NCBI RefSeq assembly: GCF_902493135.1
Contig: NZ_CABUOD010000003.1
Coordinates: 62,001 to 126,000 of the forward strand
Source of the DNA: an uncultured Parabacteroides sp.
GTDB taxonomy: Bacteria > Bacteroidota > Bacteroidia > Bacteroidales > Tannerellaceae
Direction: 5' to 3'
Length of the DNA: 64,000 nucleotides
Each line of letters begins with the position of its first letter. The first letter of the stretch is position 1. Under the pieces are notes generated by a model. The model ran no database searches and was not told the origin of the DNA. It worked only from the letters and a program-made list of their open reading frames with translations. Below are positions 1 through 10,900 of this stretch, piece by piece. The position numbers and the translations under genes were made by a program.

Positions 1-477
1 AAAAAGGTCGTATTATGCCCGATGCCCAACCGCGTAAAAGGACGCAAGTCTACTTTCCACAACCATTTCTGGAATCCGATCATGTTCAAATGGCCACCTA
101 TGACCATCGGCTGCCTGATCCACAACACCCAACCGGTATTTGCCGATTTTATCACCGACAACCATACCGACTGGCAATGGTGGGACATCCTCGAAAACGC
201 GAAAGTGATCGAAATGGCTAACGCGCCCCAGGAACTGCGCCCCTTCATCCAGGTAATCGACAGCTACGACAACAACGAGAAATTAGGCATCGGCTTCGAA
301 GCAAAAGTAAAGAACGGGCAACTGCTGGTACTGGCAGTCGATACGAAAAAGAATATCGACAAACGTCCGGCGACCCGCCAATTGCTGAAAAGCATCGACT
401 CTTATGTAAAAAGCGATAAGTTCAATCCGCAAATACAGGTTGACGAATCCTTTATTAACTCTTTTCTCATTAAATAA
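1..477 (+). CDS. C-terminal part of a GH2-type glycoside hydrolase (5' end outside window)
   Basis: The reading frame is open from base 1, so the gene starts upstream of the window and only about 158 residues are visible. The fragment contains an FNHHF/HFWNP-type segment, a 'FADFITDNHTDWQWW' stretch and a beta-rich end. Similar ends, with an H(S/T)xWQWW motif, occur at the C-terminus of long Bacteroidales GH2 sugar-binding-domain proteins. No catalytic residue is in view, so activity cannot be judged. A 14-bp perfect hairpin follows the stop, and the next gene is a GH35-related protein on the same strand. Family placement is from remembered sequence style and is moderately sure. Confidence 0.55.
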   Translation, partial: KKVVLCPMPNRVKGRKSTFHNHFWNPIMFKWPPMTIGCLIHNTQPVFADFITDNHTDWQWWDILENAKVIEMANAPQELRPFIQVIDSYDNNEKLGIGFEAKVKNGQLLVLAVDTKKNIDKRPATRQLLKSIDSYVKSDKFNPQIQVDESFINSFLIK

Positions 478-478
478 C

Positions 479-546
479 CGGTCGGCGGAATCGGAAATTC
501 CAAAGGCAGAATAAGCTTTCCGGTATTCCGATTCCGCCGGTCTTTT
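479..546 (+). terminator. Long-stem terminator after the GH2 fragment
   Basis: A perfect 14-bp inverted repeat (483-496 and 526-539, CGGCGGAATCGGAA and its complement) is followed by GTCTTTT. It starts right after the stop at 477 and ends before the ATG at 563. Confidence 0.75.
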
Positions 547-562
547 CAAATAACAGAATCTT

Positions 563-1333
563 ATGAAACGTTCTTTATTATCAGCCTGTCTGTTCCTCCT
601 TTCCGTTGTTCCTGCTTTCAGCCAGGAAATAGGAATGACGGCATTCGCCCCGTTGGAACAAACATATGGCGAAGTTTTCGAAGCACCGGAGCTTATGAGG
701 ATGAACGATATGAATATCGATTTCGGATACGCCCTCTATGAGACAGAAGTCAAGGTGGAAGAAGAGAATTCGGAGCTGGAAGTGGAAAATGTCAGGGATT
801 ACGCCACCGTTTACCTGAACGGGAAATTACAAGGCTGCCTGACAGATAGCCATAAAAGCCTGGTGTTGAATGTCGCTCCGGGCACATACCAATTACAAAT
901 CTATGCCGAAAATATCGGACGCATTACGTATGGCCCTGAAATACTGGACAACTCCAAAGGCCTGTTCGGTGCCATCTCGCTCAACGATGCTGCCATCGAG
1001 AACTGGAAAATGGTCCCGCTTCTCGTCCGCGAAACTTCTGTAAACGAACTCACGTTCGGAGACAAAAAAGAAAACGACTCCCCCTGTTTCCATAAAGGAA
1101 CATTCGAAATCGACATGCCCAAAGACTGCCACATCAGCATAAAAGGCTGGGGAATGGGAGAACTCTGGGTAAACGGCGAATATATGGGTTCTTATTGGGA
1201 AGAGAATGCCACGCAATCCATAGAAGTTCCGGCCACCGCACTGAAACAAGGAAAAAACGAAGTCGTCCTTTTCGAATTAAAGGGCAACGGCCGGCAATCC
1301 GTTTCCCTGTCAGACAAACCGGTATATAAATAA
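563..1333 (+). CDS. Secreted orphan GH35 C-terminal (jelly-roll) domain protein
   Basis: 256 residues with a signal peptide (MKRSLLSACLFLLSVVPAFS-Q). The mature part resembles the galactose-binding-like domains at the end of GH35 beta-galactosidases: a 'DFGYALYET' start, 'VRDYATVYLNGK', 'ENIGRITYGPEI', 'KGTFEI' and 'LWVNGEYMGSYWE'. The catalytic TIM barrel that normally precedes these domains is absent, and the signal peptide is joined directly to the lectin-like part. It may be a non-catalytic carbohydrate-binding protein or the product of a deletion inside a GH35 gene. It sits between two GH2 genes, which fits a galactoside-utilization locus. Confidence 0.65.
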   Translation: MKRSLLSACLFLLSVVPAFSQEIGMTAFAPLEQTYGEVFEAPELMRMNDMNIDFGYALYETEVKVEEENSELEVENVRDYATVYLNGKLQGCLTDSHKSLVLNVAPGTYQLQIYAENIGRITYGPEILDNSKGLFGAISLNDAAIENWKMVPLLVRETSVNELTFGDKKENDSPCFHKGTFEIDMPKDCHISIKGWGMGELWVNGEYMGSYWEENATQSIEVPATALKQGKNEVVLFELKGNGRQSVSLSDKPVYK

Positions 1334-1335
1334 AA

Positions 1336-1391
1336 AGTACTAAAGCCGCCTGGTTTCCTCAAACGGAATCAGGCAGGCTTCAGTAACTTTT
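1336..1391. terminator. Bidirectional terminator between convergent genes
   Basis: An imperfect inverted repeat (AAGTACTAAAGCCGCCTG against CAGGCAGGCTTCAGTAACTT) with T-rich flanks on both sides lies between the stops of the plus-strand gene at 1333 and the minus-strand gene at 1432. Confidence 0.6.
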
Positions 1392-1431
1392 ACAGCCAAG
1401 GCCAGGTATATTTAATTAGTATGTTGTCCTT

Positions 1432-3549
1432 TTATTCAAACCCGGCATGTACGCCTTTGATGGAAAAGGAATCCGCTTCCCGTTTTTTCTCTCCGGTGTA
1501 CATCCATTCGATGGTGTCTTCATACGTCTTGCCGTCTTTATGGGCGACGGTCTTCACAATGTTCTTTCCATCTGCCAAGGTCACATTATCTATAATATAA
1601 TGTACGTCTGTATAACCTTTACGGATGCCGGAAAGTTCTTGGCCGTTCAGAAAAACTTTCGGTTCCCCGATATTGGAATAGACGGTTATAGAAGTGACTT
1701 TCTTTTCGCGGTCCACATTCCGGCGCTGCGTCAGGTAGAGGACGGGGTCTTCACTCCAGTTCGCCTTGTACCAAAAATAAGAGTCTTTCTTCGTCTTGCG
1801 GTCGAAAGTCACCATACCCTTCATATTACGGGCGGGAAGGTCGCCGCGGTTTGCCAGCGGAGTGGCGAAATCGAAAGTGTTCCACAAATAAGAAGCGACG
1901 ATATACGGATGCTTGGCGATCACGCTCCACTGGTATTCATGCGTCTTCGTCTGGAAAGTTTCCGGATAGAAGGGTTTCGTCCAGTTAAGCGAATTGTCCA
2001 GGTATTCGGTCTGGTGGACTATGTTAGCGTCAGCTCCATACTCCGTCAGCATCAATTTTTGGTCCGGGTAGTCCTTTTCCAAGCCTTCCACCCACGGTTC
2101 GATATCCTGCAATTTCTTTTCATACCAACCGAAATAGCGGTTCATCCCCTGGATATCGGCATTCAGATTGACCGGATGTTCCATATGTCCGTAGCCGTTT
2201 ACCGAAACGGTGTAACGGTCGGGATCTTCCGTCTTCGCCAGGTCATGCAGAGATTTGGTCAATTCCTTTGTATATTCGTGCGGATGGTAGACTTCGTTAT
2301 GCAGCCCCCAAACATAGATGGACGGGTGATTGAAGCTCTGGCGAATCAGTTCGCGGAGTTGGTTGCGGGCGTTCTCGGCTTCCTGCCCGGACACACGGTT
2401 CACAAAAGGAATCTCCGCCCAGATGATCAACCCTAAACTGTCGCAACGCGAATACAGGTAGTCCGACTGCTGATAGTGGGCAAAACGGACGGTTGTCGCA
2501 CCGATATCCATAATAGTAGCCAAGTCGAAGTCATGGTTTTCATTCTTCAACGCACTGCCCAGCCCCCACCAGTCCTGATGGCGGGTAACGCCGTACATCG
2601 GATATTTCTCGCCATTCAGGTAGAAGCCTTTTCCGGCTACAATCTCGTATCTACGCAACCCCAACGGTTCCACAACTTCGTCGATTACTTTTCCGTTCTG
2701 GATCAAGCGGCTTACCACTTTATATAAATAAGGATTCTTCCGTCCCTGCCACAGGATAGGATTCTTGATCTTGAAATCGGCTTCGAACGACTGTACGCCT
2801 TGTGCCGTCAGGTCGAACGATCGGCTCTGGGTCGCTACTTGCTTCCCTTCCTGGTTATAAATCGTGTTCTGCAAAGTAAGCGGGACGGGTTGCAACGTTC
2901 CATTATCCAGCTTTACTTTTACTTTTACATCCGCTTGCTTTTTGGAAACATTTTTCTGGGTGATGTAGACACCGGAAGAAGCGCAATCGGTCACACATAT
3001 ATTATAAGGATCCGTCACGATCAACCAAACCGGGCGGTACATCCCGCCATAAACGCCGAAAAGCACATGGTTGATAGGAATCACATCCGGACGTGACGCA
3101 TTGTCGGCTTTCACTATGATCTCGTTGTCCGCTCCCGGTTTCAGCACCGTGCCGATCTCGCATGAAAAAGCGGAATAGGCTCCTTTGTGAGTTGTCACAA
3201 GCGAACCGTTCACATACACTTCCGCAACGGCCCCCACGCCTTCAAAGCGGAGGAAGACGCGTTTGTCTTTCAGTTCAGCGGGAAAGAAATAGTGTTTCTT
3301 GTAGTAAGCAGGTCCTTCATAGAAGTTATCAAACTGTACCTGCATATCTTTCGCGTTCCACGTATGGGGAATCTCGACCTCGGTCCATCCACTCTCCCAT
3401 TTCGGCGCATTAACGGCCAGTTCCTTGCCTGCCGGCGCTTTCTTAAATACCCAACCGGAATTAAACGACTGGACAATCCGGCCTTCCGCCTGCATCACCA
3501 AACTGAAACAGGCCAACAATAAGGTTAAACTCAATACTCGTTTATTCAT
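1432..3549 (-). CDS. GH2 family beta-galactosidase-like glycoside hydrolase
   Basis: 705 residues with a signal peptide (MNKRVLSLTLLLACFSLVMQAEG). Domain order follows GH2: an N-terminal sugar-binding jelly roll ('FNSGWVFKK', 'EIPHTWN', 'YYKKHYFFP'), an Ig-like middle domain, then a TIM barrel with 'RFAHYQQSD'. The general acid/base is probably E419 in 'GLHNEVY' and the nucleophile E503 in 'LTEYGAD'. A short C-terminal Ig-like domain ('VTSITVYSNIGEPKVFLNG') follows. The family cleaves beta-galactosides or beta-glucuronides; substrate cannot be decided from sequence alone. It is exported to the periplasm or surface and transcribed divergently from the HTCS gene. Confidence 0.85.
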   Translation of the reverse strand: MNKRVLSLTLLLACFSLVMQAEGRIVQSFNSGWVFKKAPAGKELAVNAPKWESGWTEVEIPHTWNAKDMQVQFDNFYEGPAYYKKHYFFPAELKDKRVFLRFEGVGAVAEVYVNGSLVTTHKGAYSAFSCEIGTVLKPGADNEIIVKADNASRPDVIPINHVLFGVYGGMYRPVWLIVTDPYNICVTDCASSGVYITQKNVSKKQADVKVKVKLDNGTLQPVPLTLQNTIYNQEGKQVATQSRSFDLTAQGVQSFEADFKIKNPILWQGRKNPYLYKVVSRLIQNGKVIDEVVEPLGLRRYEIVAGKGFYLNGEKYPMYGVTRHQDWWGLGSALKNENHDFDLATIMDIGATTVRFAHYQQSDYLYSRCDSLGLIIWAEIPFVNRVSGQEAENARNQLRELIRQSFNHPSIYVWGLHNEVYHPHEYTKELTKSLHDLAKTEDPDRYTVSVNGYGHMEHPVNLNADIQGMNRYFGWYEKKLQDIEPWVEGLEKDYPDQKLMLTEYGADANIVHQTEYLDNSLNWTKPFYPETFQTKTHEYQWSVIAKHPYIVASYLWNTFDFATPLANRGDLPARNMKGMVTFDRKTKKDSYFWYKANWSEDPVLYLTQRRNVDREKKVTSITVYSNIGEPKVFLNGQELSGIRKGYTDVHYIIDNVTLADGKNIVKTVAHKDGKTYEDTIEWMYTGEKKREADSFSIKGVHAGFE

Positions 3550-3571
3550 GATGTTTTAATTGATTAAGTTA

Positions 3572-3579
3572 CAAAAATA
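3572..3579 (-). promoter_or_regulatory. Candidate -7 box for the GH2 gene
   Basis: Minus-strand TATTTTTG matches the Bacteroidetes -7 consensus TAnnTTTG, 23 bases upstream of the start codon. No good -33 TTTG is visible, so it may depend on an activator. Confidence 0.35.
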
Positions 3580-3644
3580 GGATAATCAACTTGTTTCACC
3601 GTGTAAAATCATCTCAATCCTGTTCAAGATCGTCTCCAAATCAC

Positions 3645-3652
3645 TATCTTTG
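3645..3652 (+). promoter_or_regulatory. Candidate -7 box for the HTCS gene
   Basis: TATCTTTG matches TAnnTTTG and lies 43 bases before the ATG at 3695. The -33 element is weak. Confidence 0.4.
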
Positions 3653-3694
3653 CAGAATAAGAGACGCACAGCCATGTGTCTTTGCTCATAAACC

Positions 3695-6600
3695 ATGAAA
3701 CTACGGATGATAAAAAGATTCTATACCGCACTTATTATATATATGGTTATGCTATATACACCCCCTGTATATAGCATAAATTTCTTCTTCTCCCACCTGG
3801 GAGAAGAAGACGGCCTGTCGCAAGTTTCCGTTCTTGATATTTTCCAGGATTCGGACGGTTACATCTGGTTCGGGACACGCAACGGTGCGAACCGCTACGA
3901 CGGCTACGAATTTGTCGTCTATCAAAACGAAGTCAACAATAATGCAACATTAACAGACAACTACATCCGGGGATTTGCCGAAGACGACCGGAAAAATATC
4001 TGGATCGCGACTTCGAACGGGATCAACTGCATCGATTATAAAACCAAAAAGATAACCCGCTTCTACCCCAAAAGCATCGACAAGGCATGCACCACCAACA
4101 TCATCAACCGCCTATTGAAACATACAGACGGGAATGTCTATGCTTTCTGCAACCGATCCGTATTCAAATGCAGTATGAACCAGACGGTCGAAACGGTCTT
4201 TCCCGACACGGCAATCCCTTCACCGACCTATTCCGTTACACAGGCTCCGGACAAGGACATCTATATCGGGACAGAGAGCAACGGCTTGTACATCTATTCC
4301 GAGAACTGGAAACTAAAACAACACGTACCCATCGACGATGCCATAGTAACCATATTACCGGACAAAAACAGGGATATATGGCTTGGGATGGACGAGACGG
4401 GGATTTGTCTCTACAATAAAGAAAAACAGACCTTTTCTTGGTTACATAAGGGCAATACCAGTCTCAACAATAACTGGATACGGACATTCGTCCCATATAA
4501 TGACAGTTCCATCCTGATCGGGACATTTCGAGGACTACATATTCTGAATAAAAAAAATCGTACCATCATCCCTGTAAATACGAATATTGCCGGGAAAGGG
4601 GGACTAAGTCATTTTTCTATCCACAGCATGCTAATAGACAGGAACCAGACTCTCTGGATCGGGACCTATTCGGCTGGAATTAATTACTATAATCCTTTTT
4701 ACAAGCCGATTTCCTATATCAAGCCTCATCAATACACCGGCATTATCAGCAAAGGACAGCAAGACAAAGACGGAAACATGTGGTTTGCCACAGAAGGTGC
4801 AGGATTATTTTACTATAATCCGGAAAACGGACAGCAGCAGCTTTATCCCATCAAACCTCTTCACGAAGGGAATTACGAGATCAATATCATCAAATCGATC
4901 CTGATACAAGGAGACTCGATCTTGTGCTCTACTCATTTCGGATCTGTCTATCTGTTTTCTATCCGGAACAAACAGTATAAAAAACTATATGACTTCCAGC
5001 ACAATGATATTGTCTCTTTATATATCGACAAAAGCAAAAGGCTCTGGATACCGACAAACAGCAACCAACACTTGGTCATGGTCGACAAAGAAATTCAAAC
5101 CAACCGATTCATAACCAACGGCGTTTCCCGTCCATTCAAAGGGGTTACCGTGATTCACGAACTCGAACCTGATCTATTTTTGCTCGGCACATTGTCCGAC
5201 AGTCTCTACTTGTATGATGCAAAAAGACAAACAGCCCGCAACCTTTTCCCTGAACTACAAGTAAATACACAATTCGAGAAATTAGGAAATATTACGGCCA
5301 TCACACAGGACAATAAAGGTTATGTTTGGATTGCAACCAACAAAAATGGCTTATATCGACTGGATAGAAATCTAAAGTTAACCAAACATTATCAAAAAGA
5401 AGATGGACTGTCGGACAGTTATATCAATTCGCTTACGATCGATAAATATCAAAATATTTGGGTAACAACCGGAAAAGCTTTATATAGGCTAAATCGTTCC
5501 ACTGATACATTCACTGAAATAAGCATAACAGATGTTCCAACAATGGAGTTTACACGTTTTTCTGGTAATAGTATTTCAGATGATGGATGCATCTATTTGC
5601 CTGGAGATAAAGGAATCCTTTCTTTTATTCCTGACACAATCAAAGTGAATCCCAACATTCCGCCCATATATATTACTTCCCTGATCATAAACAATGAAGA
5701 AGACGTGACCGGAAGCATGGAGGACGGAAACATTACGCTCGCTTCCAACCAGAATAACATCACGTTCAGGTACACGGCGTTAAACTTTATCCATTCCGAA
5801 AGAAACCAATATGCCTACAAACTGGAAGGAGCCGACCCGACGTGGCATACGGTCGGCAACCGGCGGGAAGCCTATTACAGCAACTTGGCTCCCGGCACCT
5901 ATACATTCCAGATCAAGGCCTCTAACAACGACAACGTGTGGAATCCCGAAGAAGCGACACTACGCATCACGATCAATCCGCCCTTCTACAAGACTTGGTG
6001 GGCTTACTTCCTATACTTCTGCATAATCACATTCGCCATTGTGAGAATCATCCGCCACCAGCACGACAAGCATGAACGGGAACGGGAACTTCGCTACAAA
6101 CAGATGGAGCAGGACAAGGTCAACGAACTGCATGAGGAACGGATGCGCATGTTCACCAATTTCTCCCACGAACTGCGTACTCCCCTGACGCTCATCATCA
6201 ACCCGCTAAACGACCTGATGCAGTACGTCTCGTTCTCGCCCGAAATAAAGGAGCTGCTTCAGCTGATCAAAAAGAACACCGGACGAATGTTGCTCTTAGT
6301 CAACAACCTGATGGATATACAGAAATACGAGGCCGGTAAAACGATCCTGCAAAAGACCAGTTTCAACTTCTCCGCCTTTATCCGCGAGATGTATCACTCC
6401 TTCGAGAGCGTGGCAAGCAACCGGGAAATCCGTTTCACGTTGGACAACGAGCTGCCAGAAACATATCAGGTCTGTTTCGACGAGGCGGAGATCGAAAAGA
6501 TATTCTTCAACCTGCTCTCCAATGCCTTCAAATTCACTCCTTCGGAAGGACAGGTAACCATCCGTGTCAGCACAGTCACGCAGGCGGAATGCGAACTGCT

Positions 6601-7738
6601 TCCCCTTTTCCCGGCTCAATACAGTTCCATCCTGGTAGAAGCTAAATACCTCTTTATCGAGGTAATCGACACCGGAAAAGGGTTTAACGAGCAGGAAGCG
6701 GAAAAGATTTTCGAACCATTCTACCGTTCGCAAGAAGATATACACCGGCAGATTTCCGGTACAGGTATCGGACTCAGCCTGACACGCTCCATCATTTTAC
6801 AGCATAACGGTTGCATCTGGACCGAAAGCTCGGAAGCGGAAGGCACCCGCTTCATGTTCCTTCTTCCCGACACCGAAAAACAGGAAGAAGGTCAGGACGA
6901 ATCTCCCGTCCTGACCAAGTCTGCCGAAATCAGCAAAAAGTTCGACTTGCTGGTCGAAGAGACCGAAAACAGAAACAAGCAGACGGTCTTGCTGGCCGAT
7001 GACAACCAGGAAGTGCTTCAATATCTGGAACAACAGCTCAGCCTCGATTATATAGTGGTCAAGGCATTCAATGGCAAAGAGGCATTGGCGATGATCGAAG
7101 AGTCATATCCTCATATCGTCATTAGCGACGTCATGATGCCCGAAATGAACGGGCTCGAACTTTGCAAACGCATCAAGGAAAACCAAAACTACTGCCATAT
7201 ACCGGTTATCCTGCTTACCGCCAAGTCGATGATATCGCAGATAGAAGAAGGCCTGGATGCCGGTGCAGACGACTATATCGTCAAACCGTTCCAGATATCT
7301 TTGCTCAAAGCCCGCATCCGGAACATCCTTTCCCTGCGCGAGAAAATGAAGACGATGTACGGAGAAACGCTTTCCCTCAAACAGCTCGGAGTGGAAGAGC
7401 CGAAAGAGCACGACGATTTCCTCGCCCGGTATATCGAGATCGTAAAAGCCAATATATCGAATCCCGAACTCGACGTATCGGTCATTTATGAGGCATTGGG
7501 AATGAGCCGGACTAACTTTTACAGGAAAGTAAAGACGGTAACCGGACTCTCTCCTATCGAACTGATCAAAAATATCCGCCTGGAGGCCGGGGCGAAACTT
7601 CTAAAGGAATCGGACATGAACGTCTCCGAAATAGCCCAGCACATCGGGTTCAGCAGCCGTTCGTATTTTGCCCGCAGCTTCAAGGCTGTCTATGGAATGT
7701 CGCCGACGGAATATCAGGAAACAGCATCTCAAAGCTAA
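3695..7738 (+). CDS. Hybrid two-component system sensor/regulator (HTCS)
   Basis: 1347 residues. Order: signal or N-terminal membrane segment; about 700 residues of two-component-regulator beta-propeller repeats (several 'IWIATxNGL'-type units such as 'GYIWFGTRNGANRYDGYEF'); a Y_Y_Y domain; a transmembrane helix near 768-788; HisKA with 'NFSHELRTPLT' (phosphorylated His at 825); HATPase with N box 'NLLSNAFKFTP' and G boxes 'DTGKGF' and 'GTGIGLSL'; a receiver domain with the phospho-acceptor Asp at 1145 ('VISDVMMPEMNG'); and an AraC-type HTH at the end. Such proteins bind an oligosaccharide in the periplasm and activate the adjacent PUL. It is divergent from GH2 and directly upstream of SusC. 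Confidence 0.95.
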   Translation: MKLRMIKRFYTALIIYMVMLYTPPVYSINFFFSHLGEEDGLSQVSVLDIFQDSDGYIWFGTRNGANRYDGYEFVVYQNEVNNNATLTDNYIRGFAEDDRKNIWIATSNGINCIDYKTKKITRFYPKSIDKACTTNIINRLLKHTDGNVYAFCNRSVFKCSMNQTVETVFPDTAIPSPTYSVTQAPDKDIYIGTESNGLYIYSENWKLKQHVPIDDAIVTILPDKNRDIWLGMDETGICLYNKEKQTFSWLHKGNTSLNNNWIRTFVPYNDSSILIGTFRGLHILNKKNRTIIPVNTNIAGKGGLSHFSIHSMLIDRNQTLWIGTYSAGINYYNPFYKPISYIKPHQYTGIISKGQQDKDGNMWFATEGAGLFYYNPENGQQQLYPIKPLHEGNYEINIIKSILIQGDSILCSTHFGSVYLFSIRNKQYKKLYDFQHNDIVSLYIDKSKRLWIPTNSNQHLVMVDKEIQTNRFITNGVSRPFKGVTVIHELEPDLFLLGTLSDSLYLYDAKRQTARNLFPELQVNTQFEKLGNITAITQDNKGYVWIATNKNGLYRLDRNLKLTKHYQKEDGLSDSYINSLTIDKYQNIWVTTGKALYRLNRSTDTFTEISITDVPTMEFTRFSGNSISDDGCIYLPGDKGILSFIPDTIKVNPNIPPIYITSLIINNEEDVTGSMEDGNITLASNQNNITFRYTALNFIHSERNQYAYKLEGADPTWHTVGNRREAYYSNLAPGTYTFQIKASNNDNVWNPEEATLRITINPPFYKTWWAYFLYFCIITFAIVRIIRHQHDKHERERELRYKQMEQDKVNELHEERMRMFTNFSHELRTPLTLIINPLNDLMQYVSFSPEIKELLQLIKKNTGRMLLLVNNLMDIQKYEAGKTILQKTSFNFSAFIREMYHSFESVASNREIRFTLDNELPETYQVCFDEAEIEKIFFNLLSNAFKFTPSEGQVTIRVSTVTQAECELLPLFPAQYSSILVEAKYLFIEVIDTGKGFNEQEAEKIFEPFYRSQEDIHRQISGTGIGLSLTRSIILQHNGCIWTESSEAEGTRFMFLLPDTEKQEEGQDESPVLTKSAEISKKFDLLVEETENRNKQTVLLADDNQEVLQYLEQQLSLDYIVVKAFNGKEALAMIEESYPHIVISDVMMPEMNGLELCKRIKENQNYCHIPVILLTAKSMISQIEEGLDAGADDYIVKPFQISLLKARIRNILSLREKMKTMYGETLSLKQLGVEEPKEHDDFLARYIEIVKANISNPELDVSVIYEALGMSRTNFYRKVKTVTGLSPIELIKNIRLEAGAKLLKESDMNVSEIAQHIGFSSRSYFARSFKAVYGMSPTEYQETASQS

Positions 7739-7911
7739 AGGCACACCTATCAAAATTCATCAAAATAAATGTTTTTTAGCACGTTGGAATGTTTTTATCC
7801 CCTTTTGGAATAAAATTACACGCGCTTGGCTTGCATCTTTCATTCTTTTGGCACAAAAAACAAACAGGACCGACAGGTTAAATTATTAATTGTTTAATGT
7901 GCTAATAAATT

Positions 7912-10900
7912 ATGAAAGGCATGAACAGACAACTACGAGGGAATTTGCCTCCCAATGAAAAGGCAAACGGGAAGAACCGGTTTCTTTCCTTATTACTACT
8001 CTTTATGGCGTTTATATCCGTACAGGTATATGCGCAGGATGTCAAAGTTTCGGGTACGGTAATCGCGGAAGCTGATAAATTCCCGATTATCGGAGCTAAC
8101 ATTGTTGTAAAAGGTACGACGATCGGTACTGTTACCGATATAGATGGAAACTTCTCCCTTGACGTTCCCCAAAACTCAACGATCGCTGTCTCTTACATCG
8201 GTTGCGAAACACAAGAAATCAAAATTACGGGAGCAAAAACACTCAACATTGTTTTAAAAGACAATGCGATCGGTTTGGACGATGTTGTCGTTATCGGTTA
8301 CGGTTCGCAACGCAAATCGGACTTGACGGGCGGCATCGTGGCTGTCAATGCTGAAAAGTTGCAACAGGTGACGACCAACAACCTGTTAGACAAACTGGCC
8401 GGACAAGTACCGGGCTTGAAAATCACGGCAGAAGAAGCTAATCCGGGAAAGGATCAGAAAATCCGCGTGCGTGGTGAAAACTCTTTGTCAGCCAACAACG
8501 AGCCGTTGATCGTATTGGACGGAATCCCCTACAGCGGTTCATTGGGCGACATTGATCCGGACATCATCGAAGACCTGACCGTATTGAAAGACGCCTCTTC
8601 GGCTGCCATCTACGGCTCCCGCGGTTCTAACGGTGTCATCTTGATCCAAACGAAGAAAGGTAAAGTGGGCGCTCCTACAGTTTCTTACAAAGGACAGGTC
8701 GGAATCCAGCAGGCACAGAAACGCTTGAACCCGATGAAAGGCGACGAGTACATCCGCTACCGTCAGGACTACTATGCACAGAAATATGGCTATGTAGATA
8801 ACGAACTGAATCCTATGAACATCTTGAATGCCAACGAACGTATAATGTATGAAAGAGGTCAGCAGACAGACTGGCAGGACATCATCTTCCGCAACGCCTT
8901 CACTATGGACCACCAGGCAAGTATCTCCGGAGGAACGGAAACGACCAAGTACATGGCTTCTCTCTCCAACTTGAGACAAGACGGTATCTTGAAAAACACC
9001 GGTATCAACCGTACGAATATATCCGTAAACGTGACACAGAACTTGGGTTCTTGGTTGACAATCGGTATCGGTACGCAATACATCCAGAAAAAAATCGACG
9101 ACAACGGTCCAAATCTGGAATCCGCTTTGCACCAGAGCCCTTACGGTATGGATACAGATGAAGAAGGCAACATGGAATATTTCCCGATGAACGAAACACT
9201 GTTCATGCATCCGATGAAAGACATCAAGGCCATCAGCGATAAAATCCACCGTAACCTCTTTATCTCTTCCTTCGCTGAAATCAAATTGCCGCTCGATGGT
9301 TTGTCTTTCCGTACCAATCTGGGTTACAACTACCGTAGCAAGAACGAAGGTTCTTATTACGGCCGTGACACCTATTCTGGTAAGACTACAGACGGTAGCG
9401 CAAGTGTCTTCAACTATCACTACCAGGATTACACATGGGAAAACATGTTGAAATACAATAAAACATTCGGCAAACACAAATTCGATGTTACAGCTTTGTA
9501 TTCGGTACAGGAGACACAAAAGAAAGAAGCTTCAATATCTGGAGAAGGATTCGTAAACGACGATTCCCACTATCACAACATGAACGCTGCTGAAAAAAAC
9601 CAGAAGCAATCTTCCACGATTGTAGAAACTTCTACGATGTCTTATATGTTCCGTTTGAACTACGGATATGACAACCGTTACTTGCTGACATTGACAGGCC
9701 GTTCCGACGGTTACTCCGCTTTCGGTGCAAACAACAAATTCGCTTTCTTCCCATCTGTAGCTGCCGCTTGGAACCTATCTTCTGAAAAGTTCATGGAAAG
9801 TGCTGTTGAAAATGGATTGGATATGCTGAAACTCCGTCTGTCTTACGGTTCCAACGGTAACCAGGCGATTGACCCGTACCAGACATTGGACCGTTTGAGT
9901 TTGACCAAATATCTCTGGAGCGACGGAGGAACACCTGTAAACGGTACATTCTTGGGCGCAACCGGCGTAGGTAACCCGAACTTGAGATGGGAGACAACCA
10001 ACACTTTCAACCTGGGTGTGGACTTCTCTTTTTTCAACAGCCGCCTGAGCGGTAGCATCGACGTTTATGTCGCCAACACGAAAGACTTGCTGATGAAACG
10101 CCAGGTTCCGATCATGAACGGTTTCAACAGCATCTGGGACAACATAGGTAAGACTCGCAACAAGGGTGTCGAAATCGCCCTGAACAGCCTCAACATCGAA
10201 ACGAAAGACTTCACTTGGAACACGAATGTGAATTTCTCACTGAACCGTGACAAGATCATCGAACTGCGTGGCGACGGTAAAGACGATATCACCAACAAAT
10301 GGTTCATCGGCGAACCGCTCCGCGTTTACTACGACTACAACGTTGTCAGTACTTGGCAAGAATCCGACCCGCGTTGGAACGCTGAACAGAAGAAGTTCCT
10401 CAACGCCGACGGCAAAGAAATCCAGGCAGGTGCTAAACCTGGTTCAGCCATGCTGGAAGATGTCGACGGCAACGGCGTCATCAACAGTGCCGACAAGAAA
10501 GTAATCGGTTCCAAACTGCCGAGCTTCCTGCTCTCCATGGGTAACACGTTCCGCTACAAAGATTTCACATTCTCTTTCTTGTTGGACGGTGTGTTCGGCA
10601 TGACAAAAGAACGGAAAGACTTGAACCTGGAACGTTGGGACATGAACTACTGCTACCTGAGCGGTTACGAATACTGGACACCGGAACGCCCAACTAACGA
10701 GATGACCTCTTTAGTATATTCTCCGTTCGACAAACACACTTGGTATAAGAAAGTAAGCTACGTACAGGTGAAAAACGTCACACTCGGATACAACATCAAG
10801 AAAGAATGGCTGAAGACGATCGGTATCGCAGGCGCAAACGTGAATGCCAGCATCAACAACCTCTGCTCGTTCAGCAACGTCAGCAACACAACCAACTTGG

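Noticed and set aside
1447..2436. 329-codon open frame on the plus strand
   Set aside because: It lies entirely antisense to the GH2 gene, has no recognisable domain and mirrors the GH2 codon pattern.
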